Origin: Sporothrix humicola
Taxonomy: Eukaryota; Ascomycota; Sordariomycetes; Ophiostomatales; Ophiostomataceae
Length of the DNA stretch: 64,000 nt
Reading direction: 5' to 3'
Assembly (NCBI GenBank): GCA_021396245.1
Contig: WNYE01000056.1
Coordinates: 220,310-284,309 of the forward strand
This document shows positions 12,191-24,038 of this stretch, piece by piece. The translations under genes and the position numbers were made by a program. Within the stretch, counting starts at the first letter, position 1, and each line of letters begins with the position of its first letter. A model generated the notes under the pieces. It had not been told where the DNA came from, ran no database searches, and was given only the letters and a program-made list of their open reading frames with translations.

Positions 12191-14735
12191 CGAGGCCGAC
12201 GACGACACCGACGACGCGGAGCTGGATGCAGAGGAAGCAGACGAGACGGAAGAAGCAGAGCTCGAGGCCGATGCGCTGGAGGCGGACGAAGCAGAGGAGG
12301 CGCTGCTGGCAGATGAGGCTGACGAAGCAGATGAAGCTGACGACGAGCCGCTGGAAACAGAGCTGGCACTGGAAGCAGACGAAGCGCTTGAAGCAGAGCT
12401 CGAAGCAGATGAAGCAGATGAAGCGGACGAGGCAGAGGAAGCAGACGAAGCACTAGAAGCAGACGACGAGCCAGATGACGCACTCGAGGCGCTGCTAGCA
12501 GACGAGGCAGCCGACGAAGCCGAAGAGGCATTGGAAGCGGAAGAAGCGCTCGAAGCGGACGAAGCTGATGACGAGCCGCTGGACGCGCTGGAGGCAGAGC
12601 TTGCCGCGGAGGAAGCAGACGAAGCGCTTGAAGCAGAGCTGGCAGCCGAAGAAGCGGACGAAGCGCTGGAGGCAGACGAGGCCGAGGCAGAAGAGGCTGA
12701 GGCAGAAGAGGCAGATGAAGCAGCAGATGAAGCAGCAGAGGAAGCAGAGGAAGCAGAGAAAGCAGAGGAAGCAGAGGAAGCAGCAGATGAGCCAGACGAG
12801 GCAGCGCTGGAAGCGGACGAGGCAGCAGACGAGCCGCTCGAGGCAGGAGCAGAAGAAGCACCGGATGAGGCAGCAGACGAGCCAGACGAGGCCGGGGCAG
12901 ACGACGAGGCACCCGACGAAGCAGCAGAAGAGCCACTGGAGGCAGGGGCCGACGACGATCCGCTTGACACAGCATTAACGGAGGCCGACGAAGCACCGGA
13001 CGAAGCCGGGGCCGACGAGCCGCTCGAGGCAGGAGCAGAAGAAACACCGGAGCCAGACGAGGCAGGGGCGGAGGAGGCGCCTGAACCAGACGAAGCAGGG
13101 GCGGACGACGCGCTCGAGGCACCGGAAGAGGCAGGGGCAGATGAGGCGCCAGAGCCAGACAACGCAGGAGCGGAAGAGGCACCCGAGGCACCACTGCTAG
13201 CACCCGAGGACGGGGCGCTGCTTGCACCGGACGAAGCGGCGCTGCTGCCACCCGAGGAAGGAGCAGATGACACGCCAGACGGGCCAGCCGACGAGGCGCC
13301 CGAAGGACCGGCAGAGGAAGCACCAGAGCCAGATGAAGCAGGTGCAGAAGAGGCGCCGGATGCACCAGAAGAAGGACCAGCAGAAGAAGCACCCGAGCCA
13401 GACGAAGCGGGGGCAGACGAGGCGCCAGATGGAGAGCCAGACGAAGCACCTGAGGGACCGGCAGATGAGGCACCCGACGGGCCTGCGGAAGAGGCACCAG
13501 AGGGACCAGCTGATGAGGCGCCAGATGGAGAGCCAGACGAAGCACCTGAGGGACCGGCAGATGAGGCACCCGACGGGCCTGCGGAAGAGGCNNNNNNNNN
13601 NNNNNNNNNNNNNNNNNNNNNNNNNNNNNNNNNNNNNNNNNNNNNNNNNNNNNNNNNNNNNNNNNNNNNNNNNNNNNNNNNNNNNNNNNNCACCAGAGGG
13701 ACCAGCTGATGAGGCACCCGACGGGCCTGCGGAAGAGGCACCAGAGGGTCCGGCAGAAGAAGCACCGGAAGGACCAGCAGACGAAGCACCGGAAGGACCA
13801 GCAGACGAAGCACCGGAAGGACCAGCAGAGCTAGAGCCGCCAGCACCACCACCAGCGCTGGAAGAGGCACCCGAAGGACCAGCCGAAGAGCTGCCGCCGT
13901 TACCTCCACCAGCAGACGAAGATGCACCCGAAGGACCGGCCGAGCTAGTAGTCGAGGCAGCGCCGCCACCACCCGAGCTGGAAGAGCCACCGTTGCCGCC
14001 AGCAGAGCTGGAAGCACCGCCATTGCCACCGGAGCTGTTGCCGCCGTTGCCGCCTGCAGAGCTGGATGCACCGCCGTTACCTCCGCCACCGCTGGAGGCG
14101 GGAGCAGTGGTCTGGGGGTTCTCGATGATGACGGTACCAGTGCTGTCGCCAGGGCCAGGGTTGACGGTCACAGTGATCGGCGTGCTGCCGGTCCACTGGC
14201 CAGTGATGGTCGTGTAAGGACCAGTGAAAACAGGGGTGGTGGTCTCGGGCTCCTCGATGATGACAGTACCAGTCTTGTCACCGCTGGCAGGCGGGATCGA
14301 GACGGTGATGGGGGTAGTACCGGTCCACTGACCAGTGATGGTAGTGTACGGGCCAGTGAACTCGCCAGGGCCACTATGACGATGTTAGTACGACATTACA
14401 GGACAAGTGTTCTAGGACATAGTTAAGACTTACGTTGTGACGGTGCTGGTGGTGGTGACAGTCGAGGTGACCGTGGTGGACACCTGAGTGGGTGCGTTGG
14501 TGATCTCAATGGTGATCTCGTTGATGATGATGACGGTGTTGACCGGGATCCAGACATCGACGATTACGGGCGTCTGGCCCACAATCTCAATGGGCTGCAC
14601 GGTAACGACCGCAGGACACTCGTCCACGGCGCGCTGAAAGATCTTGGGCACAGCCTGCGGGTACGGCTTGGCAAGGGCACGGCCGGCCAAGAGACCGGCG
14701 GCAGCCAGCAAGCCCCGAGCACCTGAGAGATGCAT
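11258..14735 (-). CDS. Large Ser/Ala-rich secreted surface protein with four C-terminal five-Cys repeats
   Basis: Exon 1 is 14735-14434 and exon 2 is 14373-11258 (intron GTAAGT..CATAG), about 1,140 residues depending on the unresolved gap. The protein begins with a signal peptide (MHLSGARGLLAAAG) and a Thr/Val-rich segment. Two copies of a 45-50-residue module follow (each with FTGPYTTITGQWTG), of a kind known in fungal adhesin-like wall proteins. Next are Gly/Asn/Ser runs, a 32-residue repeat built from 8-residue units (SSAGPSGA type), and about 350 residues of Ser-Ala. The C-terminal 330 residues hold four repeats of 65-85 residues with five Cys each. No GPI signal is seen. It is probably cell-wall associated; adhesion is an inference. 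The frame changes across the N-gap, so the model is only correct if the gap length is 2 modulo 3. Confidence 0.85.
13431..13760 (-). repeat. 96-bp coding minisatellite around the assembly gap
   Basis: A 96-bp unit (32 codons, made of four 24-bp subunits) starts at 13431 and again at 13527. The part of copy 2 present before the Ns is identical to copy 1. Related 24- and 48-bp subunits continue beyond the gap. Tracts like this expand and contract and differ between strains. Confidence 0.9.
13592..13690. other. Assembly gap (99 N) inside the coding repeat
   Basis: Unresolved bases. The flanks are the same repeat unit and the last known base on the left repeats the first base on the right, so the missing length should be a whole number of 24- or 96-bp units minus one. 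Confidence 0.95.
14118..14362 (-). repeat. Two-copy FTGPYTTITGQWTG module
   Basis: Two adjacent modules in the N-terminal half of the surface protein share FTGPYTTITGQWTG, then TPITV, a GD(K/S)TGTVIIE segment and a short TT linker. This is a Thr-rich adhesin-type repeat. Confidence 0.85.
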
Positions 14736-15052
14736 GATGGGCAAAAGAGGGGGTGAAAAAGAGTGATAAAAAGTCAAAAGAGTGTCGACGTCAGACGTAA
14801 CTCGTGAGAAAAAGGTTGCAAGGCAATCGATATGAAACGAAATAAAGGTAATGAGTGTAGGTAATGAACGACTTGGCAGCTACAAACCGCACTGCACAAA
14901 CGAAGGGGAGCAAGGACAAAAAAGACGAAACAAAAAAGAAACACCGCTCGATGTCGAGAATCGGTGGTGCTGGTCCGGGATGATGAACTCGGGATCTGTT
15001 GGTCCTGGGATCGGAGAAAATGCAAGAAGGAGCAAACGGCCAGACACGGGAA

Positions 15053-15059
15053 TATATAT
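15053..15059 (-). promoter_or_regulatory. TATA-like element upstream of the large surface protein
   Basis: TATATAT lies about 320 bases upstream of the ATG at 14735. Position-based inference. Confidence 0.3.
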
Positions 15060-18000
15060 TTTCTGGCCCTGTAGGGAGATGTGCATATTGGGCGACAAAA
15101 TGTTGTGTGCCTGAGATGTGGCATGGACGAGAGTGGTGCTATGGAGCATGCAGCAAAGCTCGATATTGCATGGTCCACGCTGCAGGAATCGGCGACTCCA
15201 CGGGCTATTGGCCCAAGACCCAACATCTGTTTACTTTTCTTTCTTTTGGAAAGACCCGAGTCATTGAGAGGGAGAACGGGAGAGGCACAAGGGGCGTCTC
15301 GAATGTTGCATGTCTGTGAGTTCCCATCGTCACTTTGGCCCCTTTGTCAAAACAAAGAAAGGAAAGGAGATGCAGGGGCCGTGAACGAAGAATGCAAAGT
15401 GTTCAAGGAGGAGGAGTGGAGAGAGATGAGGCGAAGAAAGTTGAGGAAGAGGGGGCGTGTTTCTGGGTCTCCATGCCTGATGAAGACTGTTTGTGGTGGC
15501 TCGGCCGATATGGTCTAGACGTCCGGCCATTTACTTGAGAGAAGCGTGTTTGTTTTCTATGTCTACTTTCTTTTTTCATCCTTGCCAAGTTGCCCTCAGA
15601 AGGGGAGAAAAGGAGGAGTGCAAACCTGAGCTACCGAAGAATGGTAGTAATAGACGAGGAAAAAGAAAAGAACGGCAGAAAACGGCAACGACGGCGAGGG
15701 CCAACAAACAAAGACAACGAACCCAAACAATAGCATAAACAAGCTCCAGATATGGAGGCGCGGTCGGCCTACACAGCAGAACGTTGGGATGTTTTTCCAC
15801 GATGGCGCAAGGACACCGAAGTGGAAGAACGTATCTCGAAAGACCGTATTTTACCGCTTTAGGGCTCTTTATTCTTCGATGCCCTTCTCCCCTCACCAGT
15901 CTCTTTGCTATGCAATCTTACTGGTTTTGTGTCTGATGCCCTCTCCGAGGAGGTGCCCGTATGTTTTAGGGGTGCAGACAGAACAAAGAAAAGGAAGGAA
16001 AATCAAAAGAAGCAAAGATCTCATCAAGACGCATTTTTCCATTACAAGACCGTTTATTCAACGACACCGAAATTCATGTACATCACTGGTTCTGGACTCC
16101 GCGGAAGTCCGCTTCAGCTGTCTCATATTCTGTGAGGTGTGTAGGGGCGTAGTTGGAACATAAGAAGAACGTTCAAGGTGAAGGTATTTGCACAGGGAGG
16201 GGTGTGGTGAGCACAAGGACTTATACCGAAAAAGGAAATACATGGCAAAACTGGGTGGGGCCGCGTTTGCTAGACGCCACACTCAAAAAAGAAAGCACTC
16301 AGGCACTGTGAACGTACCAAGAAAGGGACACCATCAAAAAAGAAACAAACAAATATGCTCGAGACACGACAGGTCAAAAAAGAAACAAGAGGCAGTAAAA
16401 CTACGAGAGTAGCTGCCACAAACACAATCGCGTCAAATATGAAGGCATTTGGTCACAAATCCCGATACTAGAGAAGCCCATCTTTTTAGAAGATGTAAAT
16501 CTCCGCACAAACGGCACTGTTGTTATAGTTGTATCCTCTACTGGACAATTATTATTGTGGCAGTATTGCAGTGCGTCTACTCAATTACTAAAGCATATAT
16601 CCGGGGCTTCCTCTGCAAGTTTCACTGCACAAGGCAGTTATGTTTTTACAGCGCCAAATTAGGCTCAGATCCCCGAGTCTGCACACAGTCCCTCCTACCA
16701 CACGACCCAAATATCAGCACAAGCTTATTATTGGTTTGCAACCTTGCCTCCCTCGATAACATTGAGACAATCACAGAGGATGAAATCTTACTACATTGTT
16801 AGGCACAAGATTAAAATAAAAGAGAAACGCAGTGTCTTGTCTTCTCTAAAGATAAATGTGATGGGCAAAGACAAGACGCTACAAGGAGTCCTTTCCCATG
16901 TACTGTGTGAGAGGGTCCCAAATTCCTACAACACCAAGACAGTGCGGCTTTCAATTTCGATGAAGAAGGGTGATCAGTGACCTTTTCTCTTTTTTTCACT
17001 TTTTGAAGTTCACGCCCCTTTGAGCCCTCTCCTCGTTTCTCTACAGGGCACTACTGGCATCCTAGATCGAAAAGACCATCCTCTACTTCCTTTTGTCCCA
17101 AAAAGTTCTTGTCATCCATTCTTCACGCTTTCTTGTCATGGTCTGTATGTAAGCCGAAAGGGATAACTGGCTCAGTGTTGCCCTTTGTTTTGATCACTTA
17201 CCTTTGTTTTGTCTTTCTTCTCGTGTCGTCCACGATGCAATCTTCCTCGATTGTATCTCCTCTGATCGCGTCCAATCCAAGGACTGCCGGGCGACCAGTA
17301 TTGTCTATGATGCTGTGGCTTGCCAGTGATTGCTGTCTACGATCCTTTGAAAACATTCGATGATGTTGTTGTGGGAGGGTCACAAACATCCAGGCTTCAC
17401 TAGATTCTGTTTCATGAACAGCAGCCGGTTTAGATCTAGATATTTCATCAAAGTCTGGGAAAGCACCATCAAATTATCTACTATGGAGCCAAAATTTGCC
17501 AGCTTTTGGTCACAAAAATAGAAATTCAGTTGGAGGCACTGTGCACAAAGAGTAGTAGCTCACGGGGGACGAGAACACTTTACCTGGCTTGGAGCCTGGC
17601 TAAACTAGAGAATTTAGTGACAGGGGAAGATGGTGCATGGCAAGTGCAGCAACTCTGCCATGTCTGTTAAACTGGGGGCTGGCTCGTAGATCAGGTCCAA
17701 CTCGACGCGAGACGCGATAAAAGAGTCTCCATCGAGGCTCCAGTTAGCAAGAAGAAAACTAGACACGCAGTTCAACTTGTCAAATTGAACCCGGAAGACC
17801 TGGTATGTAATCGGCAAGGCCGTCGTGGATGCACAAATTATGTTCTATTTTATTTCTCAAGAAAAGATCCTTCATCCTTTCTGAAAATGCACTTTGCTTC
17901 AATATCTGCATCTCGGCTTTTCTTGCAACCTCTCCCTATGTCATTACCCTCGGCATGCTGGCAAAATGCAGCCACATCCGGCACTTTTTACGATCATCAG

Positions 18001-21000
18001 CGTAGACAGAAAACGGCAATGCCCTTGAGCATATCTCTGAGTGAACCATGCAGAATGGCCTCAGTCTTCAGCTTTGCCCTTCCTTTGTTGACTCTGCCTA
18101 GACTTTCTAGGACGCACTAACCAGTGTTTGGATTCACTTCTTTGAAACTCTTGCCTTTACTTTCTTTTGCAGCATTGCATCCATGGTCCTTGTATCTCGA
18201 CCTGTGAAAATATTGCCCAGTCCGTTCTTGAGCTCTTTTTTCTTTCTTTTTCTTTTTCATTTGACGCCTCCCCGCAGTTTCTTTTTGACCATTTCTCAAT
18301 TTCTCGGATTCTCGATTTTCTCTACTCCGTACACGACGTTTCTTTTTTGTCTGGAACAGACCAGTTCGTCGTCCCCCTTAACATAGCTCCAGTGCTGTCC
18401 TATTTATGATTGGTCAGTTTGCCGTGAAAGTCATAATAGCGCCGCTCATCTGTCTCTGATCTAAGACCATCACCTTTCTATTCTCGGGTATGTCTATCAG
18501 GGACCTGTGTCTTTCTTTTCGAAATGCAATTGTATTTTTGTGCAGCGCAAAAGTTCCGTCTTCCGTTAGTCCTTTCCACTTGTCGATTAACACAGTTTGG
18601 CCCTTTATTCGGCCATTGTTTTCTTTTTGTCTTCTGATTTATCGCAATTCCTCTTCAGTGTTTCTTCCTAACAGCTCCCTGCAACAAAATTATCGCCTCT
18701 TCTTCCTTTTGCTGTCTCTTGCGATGCTCATCCATTGTTCATCCATTATTATTCTCTATTTCCTCTTCCCTAACCTTAATTCCATTTTTCTTCCCTATTT
18801 GTCCCATTTGGCAGCTGAATATCTCCCGTCTCCCGTTTGCCCATCCCTTTGAATGGCACGACCGTTATATTTTGAGAATGCATTTTCTCAATTTTGCATC
18901 GGGAACCAATACCGGCGAACCCATTCCCGACGATACATCACAACTTTCCGAATTGCCTCTTTTTCCGAACGCCACAGTGAACCGCCCGAAACCTCCCCTT
19001 CTTAGGTAAACTTTCATTTCGAATCTAAGACAGTATTCAGCGCGATACGACCGTTCTTGGCAAAGTCCAGCTCATATGGTTCCTGGAAAGGGCAGACTCT
19101 CCTCTCATTCGCGAGAAACCCCCATACACGTATCGGTAGTGCAATCGTAGTAGCGTATCGCCAAGCTAGGAGGAATGAACACCTTTGATAACGGCCGGGT
19201 TCTTGTCAAATATGCAAAGTAAAGAGGTTTTTAAGGAAAAAAAGATGAAGAGGGAGTGATCACAGAGGCTTTTTCCACGTCACGTTCGGGTCTATCGAAA
19301 ATGTGTCTCAGCTTGCTTTTCTGGGCAGTGATCCGCATTGTGGGTTTTCTGATAGATTCCTCCCCTCAGAAAAGAAAAAAAAAAGGAAGCAAAGGAACAA
19401 AAAAAGAAACCGTCTCCCTTTTCGGACCCGCCCCCCTCCCTTCAAGCCACGAACATCTCTGCTTTTTTCAGTATCCCCCACCCTCCCTGCCCGATGGACT
19501 GTCTCATCGCTTGGAATGCCCGGCGATGTAAAGATCCTCTTTTCCCTGAATACCGCACAAATCAAAAACCCATTGTTCGGTTAGCATATGTCGTACTCGA
19601 GCGAGAAACCAACAGGCGTCCCCAAATCGGCCATTGAAACCGCCACGCCGGTCCGCCCCGGCAAATTTTCTCAACCCTGCCCCCGTACCAATTGTCGTGC
19701 GGCAAGCGTCGATTCTCTTTTCCCATCGCTGTGGAGGCAAGGGTCTTCGCTTTATGACTGTCAGGGATGCCATTTTTCATCGAAGGTGGCAGAGAAACAA
19801 TGCCTTTGATCTGTTGAGTGGATTTTCGGTGTGTTTCTGTACGGCGTAGGATCCTGGGGATGCCTCAACAAGGGAAGATCTGAGATCGCTCAGATATTGC
19901 ACATATGGCAAACGGTCTTCGGTCCTGGCGTCTGCTGAACTTCCCCATATATGCATATTTACTTCCACGTTCTTGTGCACAAAAAGTGCAATTACAATTG
20001 TGCTCACCGGATACTAGGAAGGAAGGCACCAGCAAGCAGGCAAAAATTGTTAGGGAAGGACCCATGGACCAAAACTGCAAGAGCTCCCACTATTGGCAAC
20101 CCAGTGGAGAAAGAGCGATAGACATCTTTGCAGAGATGGAAGCTGCGGCCGACCTGAAAGTGCATCGCACCTGCTTTGTTTGCGGCTCTAACAGAAAGTT
20201 CTAGCATGTCAAGAGTTTCCCCCTGAGAACCCTCGATGTTCCCGTCTTCTTAACAAAACAAAGCAACCCTCCCTTCACCGAAAATCGGCATGGTGAACAT
20301 TTCCTCACAAATTACGCCGCATCGTGGCATTCGGCGTCAAAAGGGACTTGAAAGATGCTACGAAAAGCAGCAATAACCGCCCTGTCTGTTATGTTTGTGC
20401 CCCTTTCCTTTCATACCGTCTCGCCGAGAAACTGAAACGAGGCGTGATGGCCACATCTCCCATCGTCCAGATCCCCCCGCTGACTCCATCTCAGACGATT
20501 CATCTATCCTCTCGTGAATCGTCACCGGATCTGGTTTTGCCCTTCGCTCCCGGAATGTCCTTCTTACCCCCTCTGCCCCTGTCTTGACCTCAGCGTCCTG
20601 GGAAATTTGAAGATTCCACCGATGTTAGGCCAAATTTCTTTTTTCTCTCGTCTTTTTCTCTTCGTTCGCCCCCTCTCCAGGGCTTCTTGCTTTCTTATTC
20701 GTCTCTTTCCATTACGACCGAGATGTTTCACATAATGCCCAGTGTGCTTTCGAGATGGTCCTTCTTTGAAAAGTTTCTCGCTCTCCTATGATTTCTTTTT
20801 GCTTCTCCATTCTTAGCCACCGCTCCGACTACCCTCGAGCCACACCCCCCTCCACTGCAACCACTTCCACATTTAACACCATTACGCCTCAAGCCACCCC
20901 ATACTCTGCTACACACGCCACCTACGTCTTGTACCTGAGCTGTCGCCTGCATAACATCTCGAGCTAAGCTTTTGCACTACATACTGTACACCTCTTGGCA

Positions 21001-22604
21001 GCAGCCTCTCCGTTCTTCGCGAGCTTGTACGTGGCCTACCAGACGTACAATCTGTTTTCTTTTTCGAGCTCGTTTCTCGCCACTCGCCACTTTGTTTCTT
21101 TTTTTTTCTCTCCATCCTCTCGTGTTCTCCTTTGTTTTGTCTCTGTCTGTGCCCGCCGAGAATTTTGAATCTTGTTTTTTTCCACAGGCTCCGCTGACTT
21201 CCCACATGTCTCCCCTGTCGATGCCCCTGTTGATGACCGAGCTGGATCACAGAAAGTCCCTATTCCTGGTGCAAGGGTAAGTCAACTTCAGAAGCTCTAC
21301 TCGGCAAGTCCTCCTCAGCACTGCGACCTGTCTGAGAAGTTGATCTCCAGCAGCTGCTTTCTTTCTTCTTTGGCATTCATGTCTGGTCCCCGGGGCCCCA
21401 AGTCTCTTCAGCCCCGCGGAGATGAGCATCTCTTGTCCTCTTCAGCATCCCTTGTGTTTGTTTTGTTGATGCTTTGGACCCTATTTTGTCCCTTCCCGTA
21501 ACGACGCTCTCCCGCATCTCGTGTCTGTCCCTTGTGGCCACGCTTTGGACGTTCTCGAGGACATGCCATCAGCATCGGTCTCGATCGTTCCATATTCGCT
21601 CCCGCTCTTGCTCACCACTCTATCTCATGTCTCCCCCTCCTCGCCTCTTGATGCCGCCAGTGGTTAGCATCTGTCTCTTTGCCCTCGCCTTCTTTCCTTC
21701 TTTCCCGTATCCAGGGCAGTTCGGCTCCCTCTTTCCTACTGTGAGCAGAATCATACACAACCTAGTGACCTTCTGCGCCATCGCCGGTGCTTTCTATCCC
21801 ATATTCGGTGGTCTTTAGCTGATGTGTCTCATCGTGCTGTTTTCTAAGCTTGAAGAGCCGTCCAATTATTGTGCATCTCTTCATCTTACTCGTCTTCTTC
21901 CATTTTTTCTCTATTTGTATGAAATGTCTGTCGTGGACTATTCCCTCTCATTCCGGTACTTCCACTCAACAGAATGTACTCCGGTATTGGCTTCCCCTCT
22001 GCCCCTCTTGCTCCTCCCCCCTTCTAGCGCCACCATTTGCTTTTGTTTGTAACCTCCTCCCGCAATCCATACCTTTGTTTACATGGCGGTGTCTGAGGCA
22101 TTTTACTTTCCTTTTTTTTATCTTCCTAGGCACATTCATGCCTTCGGACTAGCCGTCTTCTCGTGATCGTGACTGAGTGTTGTTGGCCAGGCTCAGGCCC
22201 AACCTTGGGTTGGTTGCATTCATGGCGAGGCCTTTTGATATCAACACCCTCCCCATTCCTCTGTTTTCCGTTTTCTGTTTCCTTGTCTCTTGTATCACAG
22301 CCATAAGTCTTTTCGGCTCGTGATTTCTTTTTTTGCCATCCGTTGTTTTATTACCATTTTTAACTTCTCGGCACCGGTTTGTTTATTTTCTTTTTTCTAC
22401 TATCATAACACAAGGACCAGAGGGCACAAACAGGACCAGAGAGGGGCCATGAGAAGAATGGGATTCCACTCTCTCCGTCAACCAGCTGGCCGTCCGTGTG
22501 TCTGTCTCCATGGCTGTCCGTTTATGCCGTCTGTGCTAGTATGATACCTTGTCTCCATGGCATTAATGGAAAACGAAGCTATCGTTTCTCATATGGCCGC
22601 ATTG

Positions 22605-22613
22605 TATATATAG
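22605..22613 (+). promoter_or_regulatory. TATA-like element upstream of the GPI protein gene
   Basis: TATATATAG lies about 330 bases upstream of the ATG at 22938 and is followed by a CT-rich leader, as expected for a fungal promoter. Confidence 0.4.
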
Positions 22614-22937
22614 AATCCGGTGACGCTGTCTCCGTCTGTTTTTCTATTCTCTCCAGCATCCATCCTTCCATACGGAAACGCATTCGACAATAGCCGGCCT
22701 CAAGTGAGACGCTCAGGTTTGTCCTCTCTTCTTGTCTTCTCTTTGTATCATCAAAGCCTTCAATACACTCTTTTACCATCTGATTCATCGTCACTCTTTA
22801 CGATCATCCAACTATCCTTTTCAAAGACATCACAGAGGTCTCTCTCTACCGACTACAGTCACTCTTTATCATCTTCACTTTCACTTCTATCACATATTTT
22901 TCTTCATATATTTTTATTTTCCACACTCTTTTTCACA

Positions 22938-24038
22938 ATGAAGGCTTCACAAGTTACCTTTTTGTCCATGCTGGCCGCTGCGTCGGCTCAGGCTGATCGT
23001 GAGGTCGCTGCTCGCGGTGCTGCTGCCAAGTACCCGGAGACCTGTGTCCTGACAACCACTCTGCCGCCCATCACGGTGACTCTGCCCGGCTCCAAGCCCA
23101 CGCGCATTACGAAGTGCCCGGAGCCTACTATCTACGTGTACACCACTGTGTACAAGACCTTCTGCCCGACCGGTATCACGGACAAGACGTACACCATCAC
23201 CAAGACCTGCGACTCGGCTCCTTGCTCGTGCACTGATAACGAGATCCCCAAGGACTTCACTGTCACTGTCAAGACCTGCACTGAGTGCGGTCCTTCGCCC
23301 GTCACGGCCACTCTTACTTGCCCCGGTGACGCCTACGCTGCGGCCTACGCTACGGCGGGTGCCAACGCCTGGGCCGGCTCTGGCTCTGGCTCTGGCTCTG
23401 GTTCCGGCGGCAAGGGTGGTTCTGGTTCGTGGTCTGGCTCGGGTGCTTCTGCCAACGCTGGTGCTGAGGCCAACGCCAACGCCGGCTCTGGCGGCAAGGG
23501 TGGTTCGGGCGGTTGGGGTGGTTCTGGCTCGTCTGCGTCGGCCAATGCCAATGCCAACGCCAACGCAAATGCCAACGCTGGTGGTTCTGGCGGTTCCGGT
23601 GGTTCTGGTGGCTCGGGCGGCTCGTCGAGCTCGGCTTCTGCCAATGCCAACGCAAACGCAAACGCCAATGCTGGCGGCTCCGGTGGCTCTGGCGGCTCTG
23701 GCTCGTCTGCCTCTGCCAACGCGAATGCCAACGCCAATGCCAGTGCCAATGCTGGTGGCTCGGGCGGTTCTTCAAGCTCTTCTGCCAACGCCAACGCGAA
23801 TGCGAATGCGAACGCCAACTCTGGCTCCTCTTCAGGCTCTTCCTCTGGTTCTTCTTCTGGTTCGTCCTCGGGCTCTTCCTCGGGCTCCTCATCCGGCTCT
23901 GGCTCCGGCTCCGGAAACTACACAACTGGTGGCACTCACCCGACGTCGTCGGTCGTTGTTGTCAGTGCCGGTATCAAGACGGTTGCATCTCTCGGCGTTG
24001 GGCCCCTTCTGTTTTTGGTCGGTGTTCTTTGGCTGTAA
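22938..24038 (+). CDS. GPI-anchored cell-wall protein with Ala-Asn and Gly-Ser repeats
   Basis: A single exon of 366 residues; the ATG at 22938 (CACAATG) starts a clear signal peptide (MKASQVTFLSMLAAASAQA). Residues 30-130 form a Thr-rich domain with nine Cys (around 36, 60, 76, 91, 96, 98, 114, 117 and 128). Residues 140-335 alternate blocks of Gly-Ser with runs of Ala-Asn or Ala-Asn-Ala-Ser. The last 20 residues are hydrophobic (GVGPLLFLVGVLWL) after a small-residue region, a GPI-attachment signal. The protein is therefore predicted to be covalently held at the plasma membrane or wall. The same frame is open upstream to about 22620, but that part has no signal peptide and is taken as leader. 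Function beyond wall structure is unknown. Confidence 0.92.
   Translation: MKASQVTFLSMLAAASAQADREVAARGAAAKYPETCVLTTTLPPITVTLPGSKPTRITKCPEPTIYVYTTVYKTFCPTGITDKTYTITKTCDSAPCSCTDNEIPKDFTVTVKTCTECGPSPVTATLTCPGDAYAAAYATAGANAWAGSGSGSGSGSGGKGGSGSWSGSGASANAGAEANANAGSGGKGGSGGWGGSGSSASANANANANANANAGGSGGSGGSGGSGGSSSSASANANANANANAGGSGGSGGSGSSASANANANANASANAGGSGGSSSSSANANANANANANSGSSSGSSSGSSSGSSSGSSSGSSSGSGSGSGNYTTGGTHPTSSVVVVSAGIKTVASLGVGPLLFLVGVLWL
23450..23930 (+). repeat. Coding low-complexity Ala-Asn / Gly-Ser repeats
   Basis: At least four blocks of four to seven Ala-Asn pairs are separated by Gly-Gly-Ser blocks, ending in repeated SSSG units. Synonymous codons vary among the pairs (GCC/GCA/GCG with AAT/AAC), so the tract is not a young microsatellite. 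Confidence 0.9.

Larger units (their letters stand above)
14736..22937. other. 8.2-kb intergenic region between two divergent surface-protein genes
   Basis: No open frame here has a domain, signal peptide or codon pattern that supports a gene. Base composition is lower in GC than the flanking genes, and the half nearest the right-hand gene (about 18-22.9 kb) is strongly pyrimidine-rich on the plus strand. Possible TATA elements sit at 15053-15059 (minus) and 22605-22613 (plus). Long non-coding transcripts or long 5' leaders could lie here but cannot be seen from sequence alone. Confidence 0.65.

Noticed and set aside
12013..13569. Third open frame (Leu/Pro/Arg-rich) in the same repeat
   Set aside because: Shadow of the Ser/Ala-coding frame; composition is an artefact.
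12531..13709. Long open frame on the plus strand (Glu/Asp/Ala/Pro-rich) opposite the surface protein
   Set aside because: It is the reverse complement of the Ser/Ala repeat, where several frames stay open because of base composition; it has no start context or domain and crosses the N-gap.
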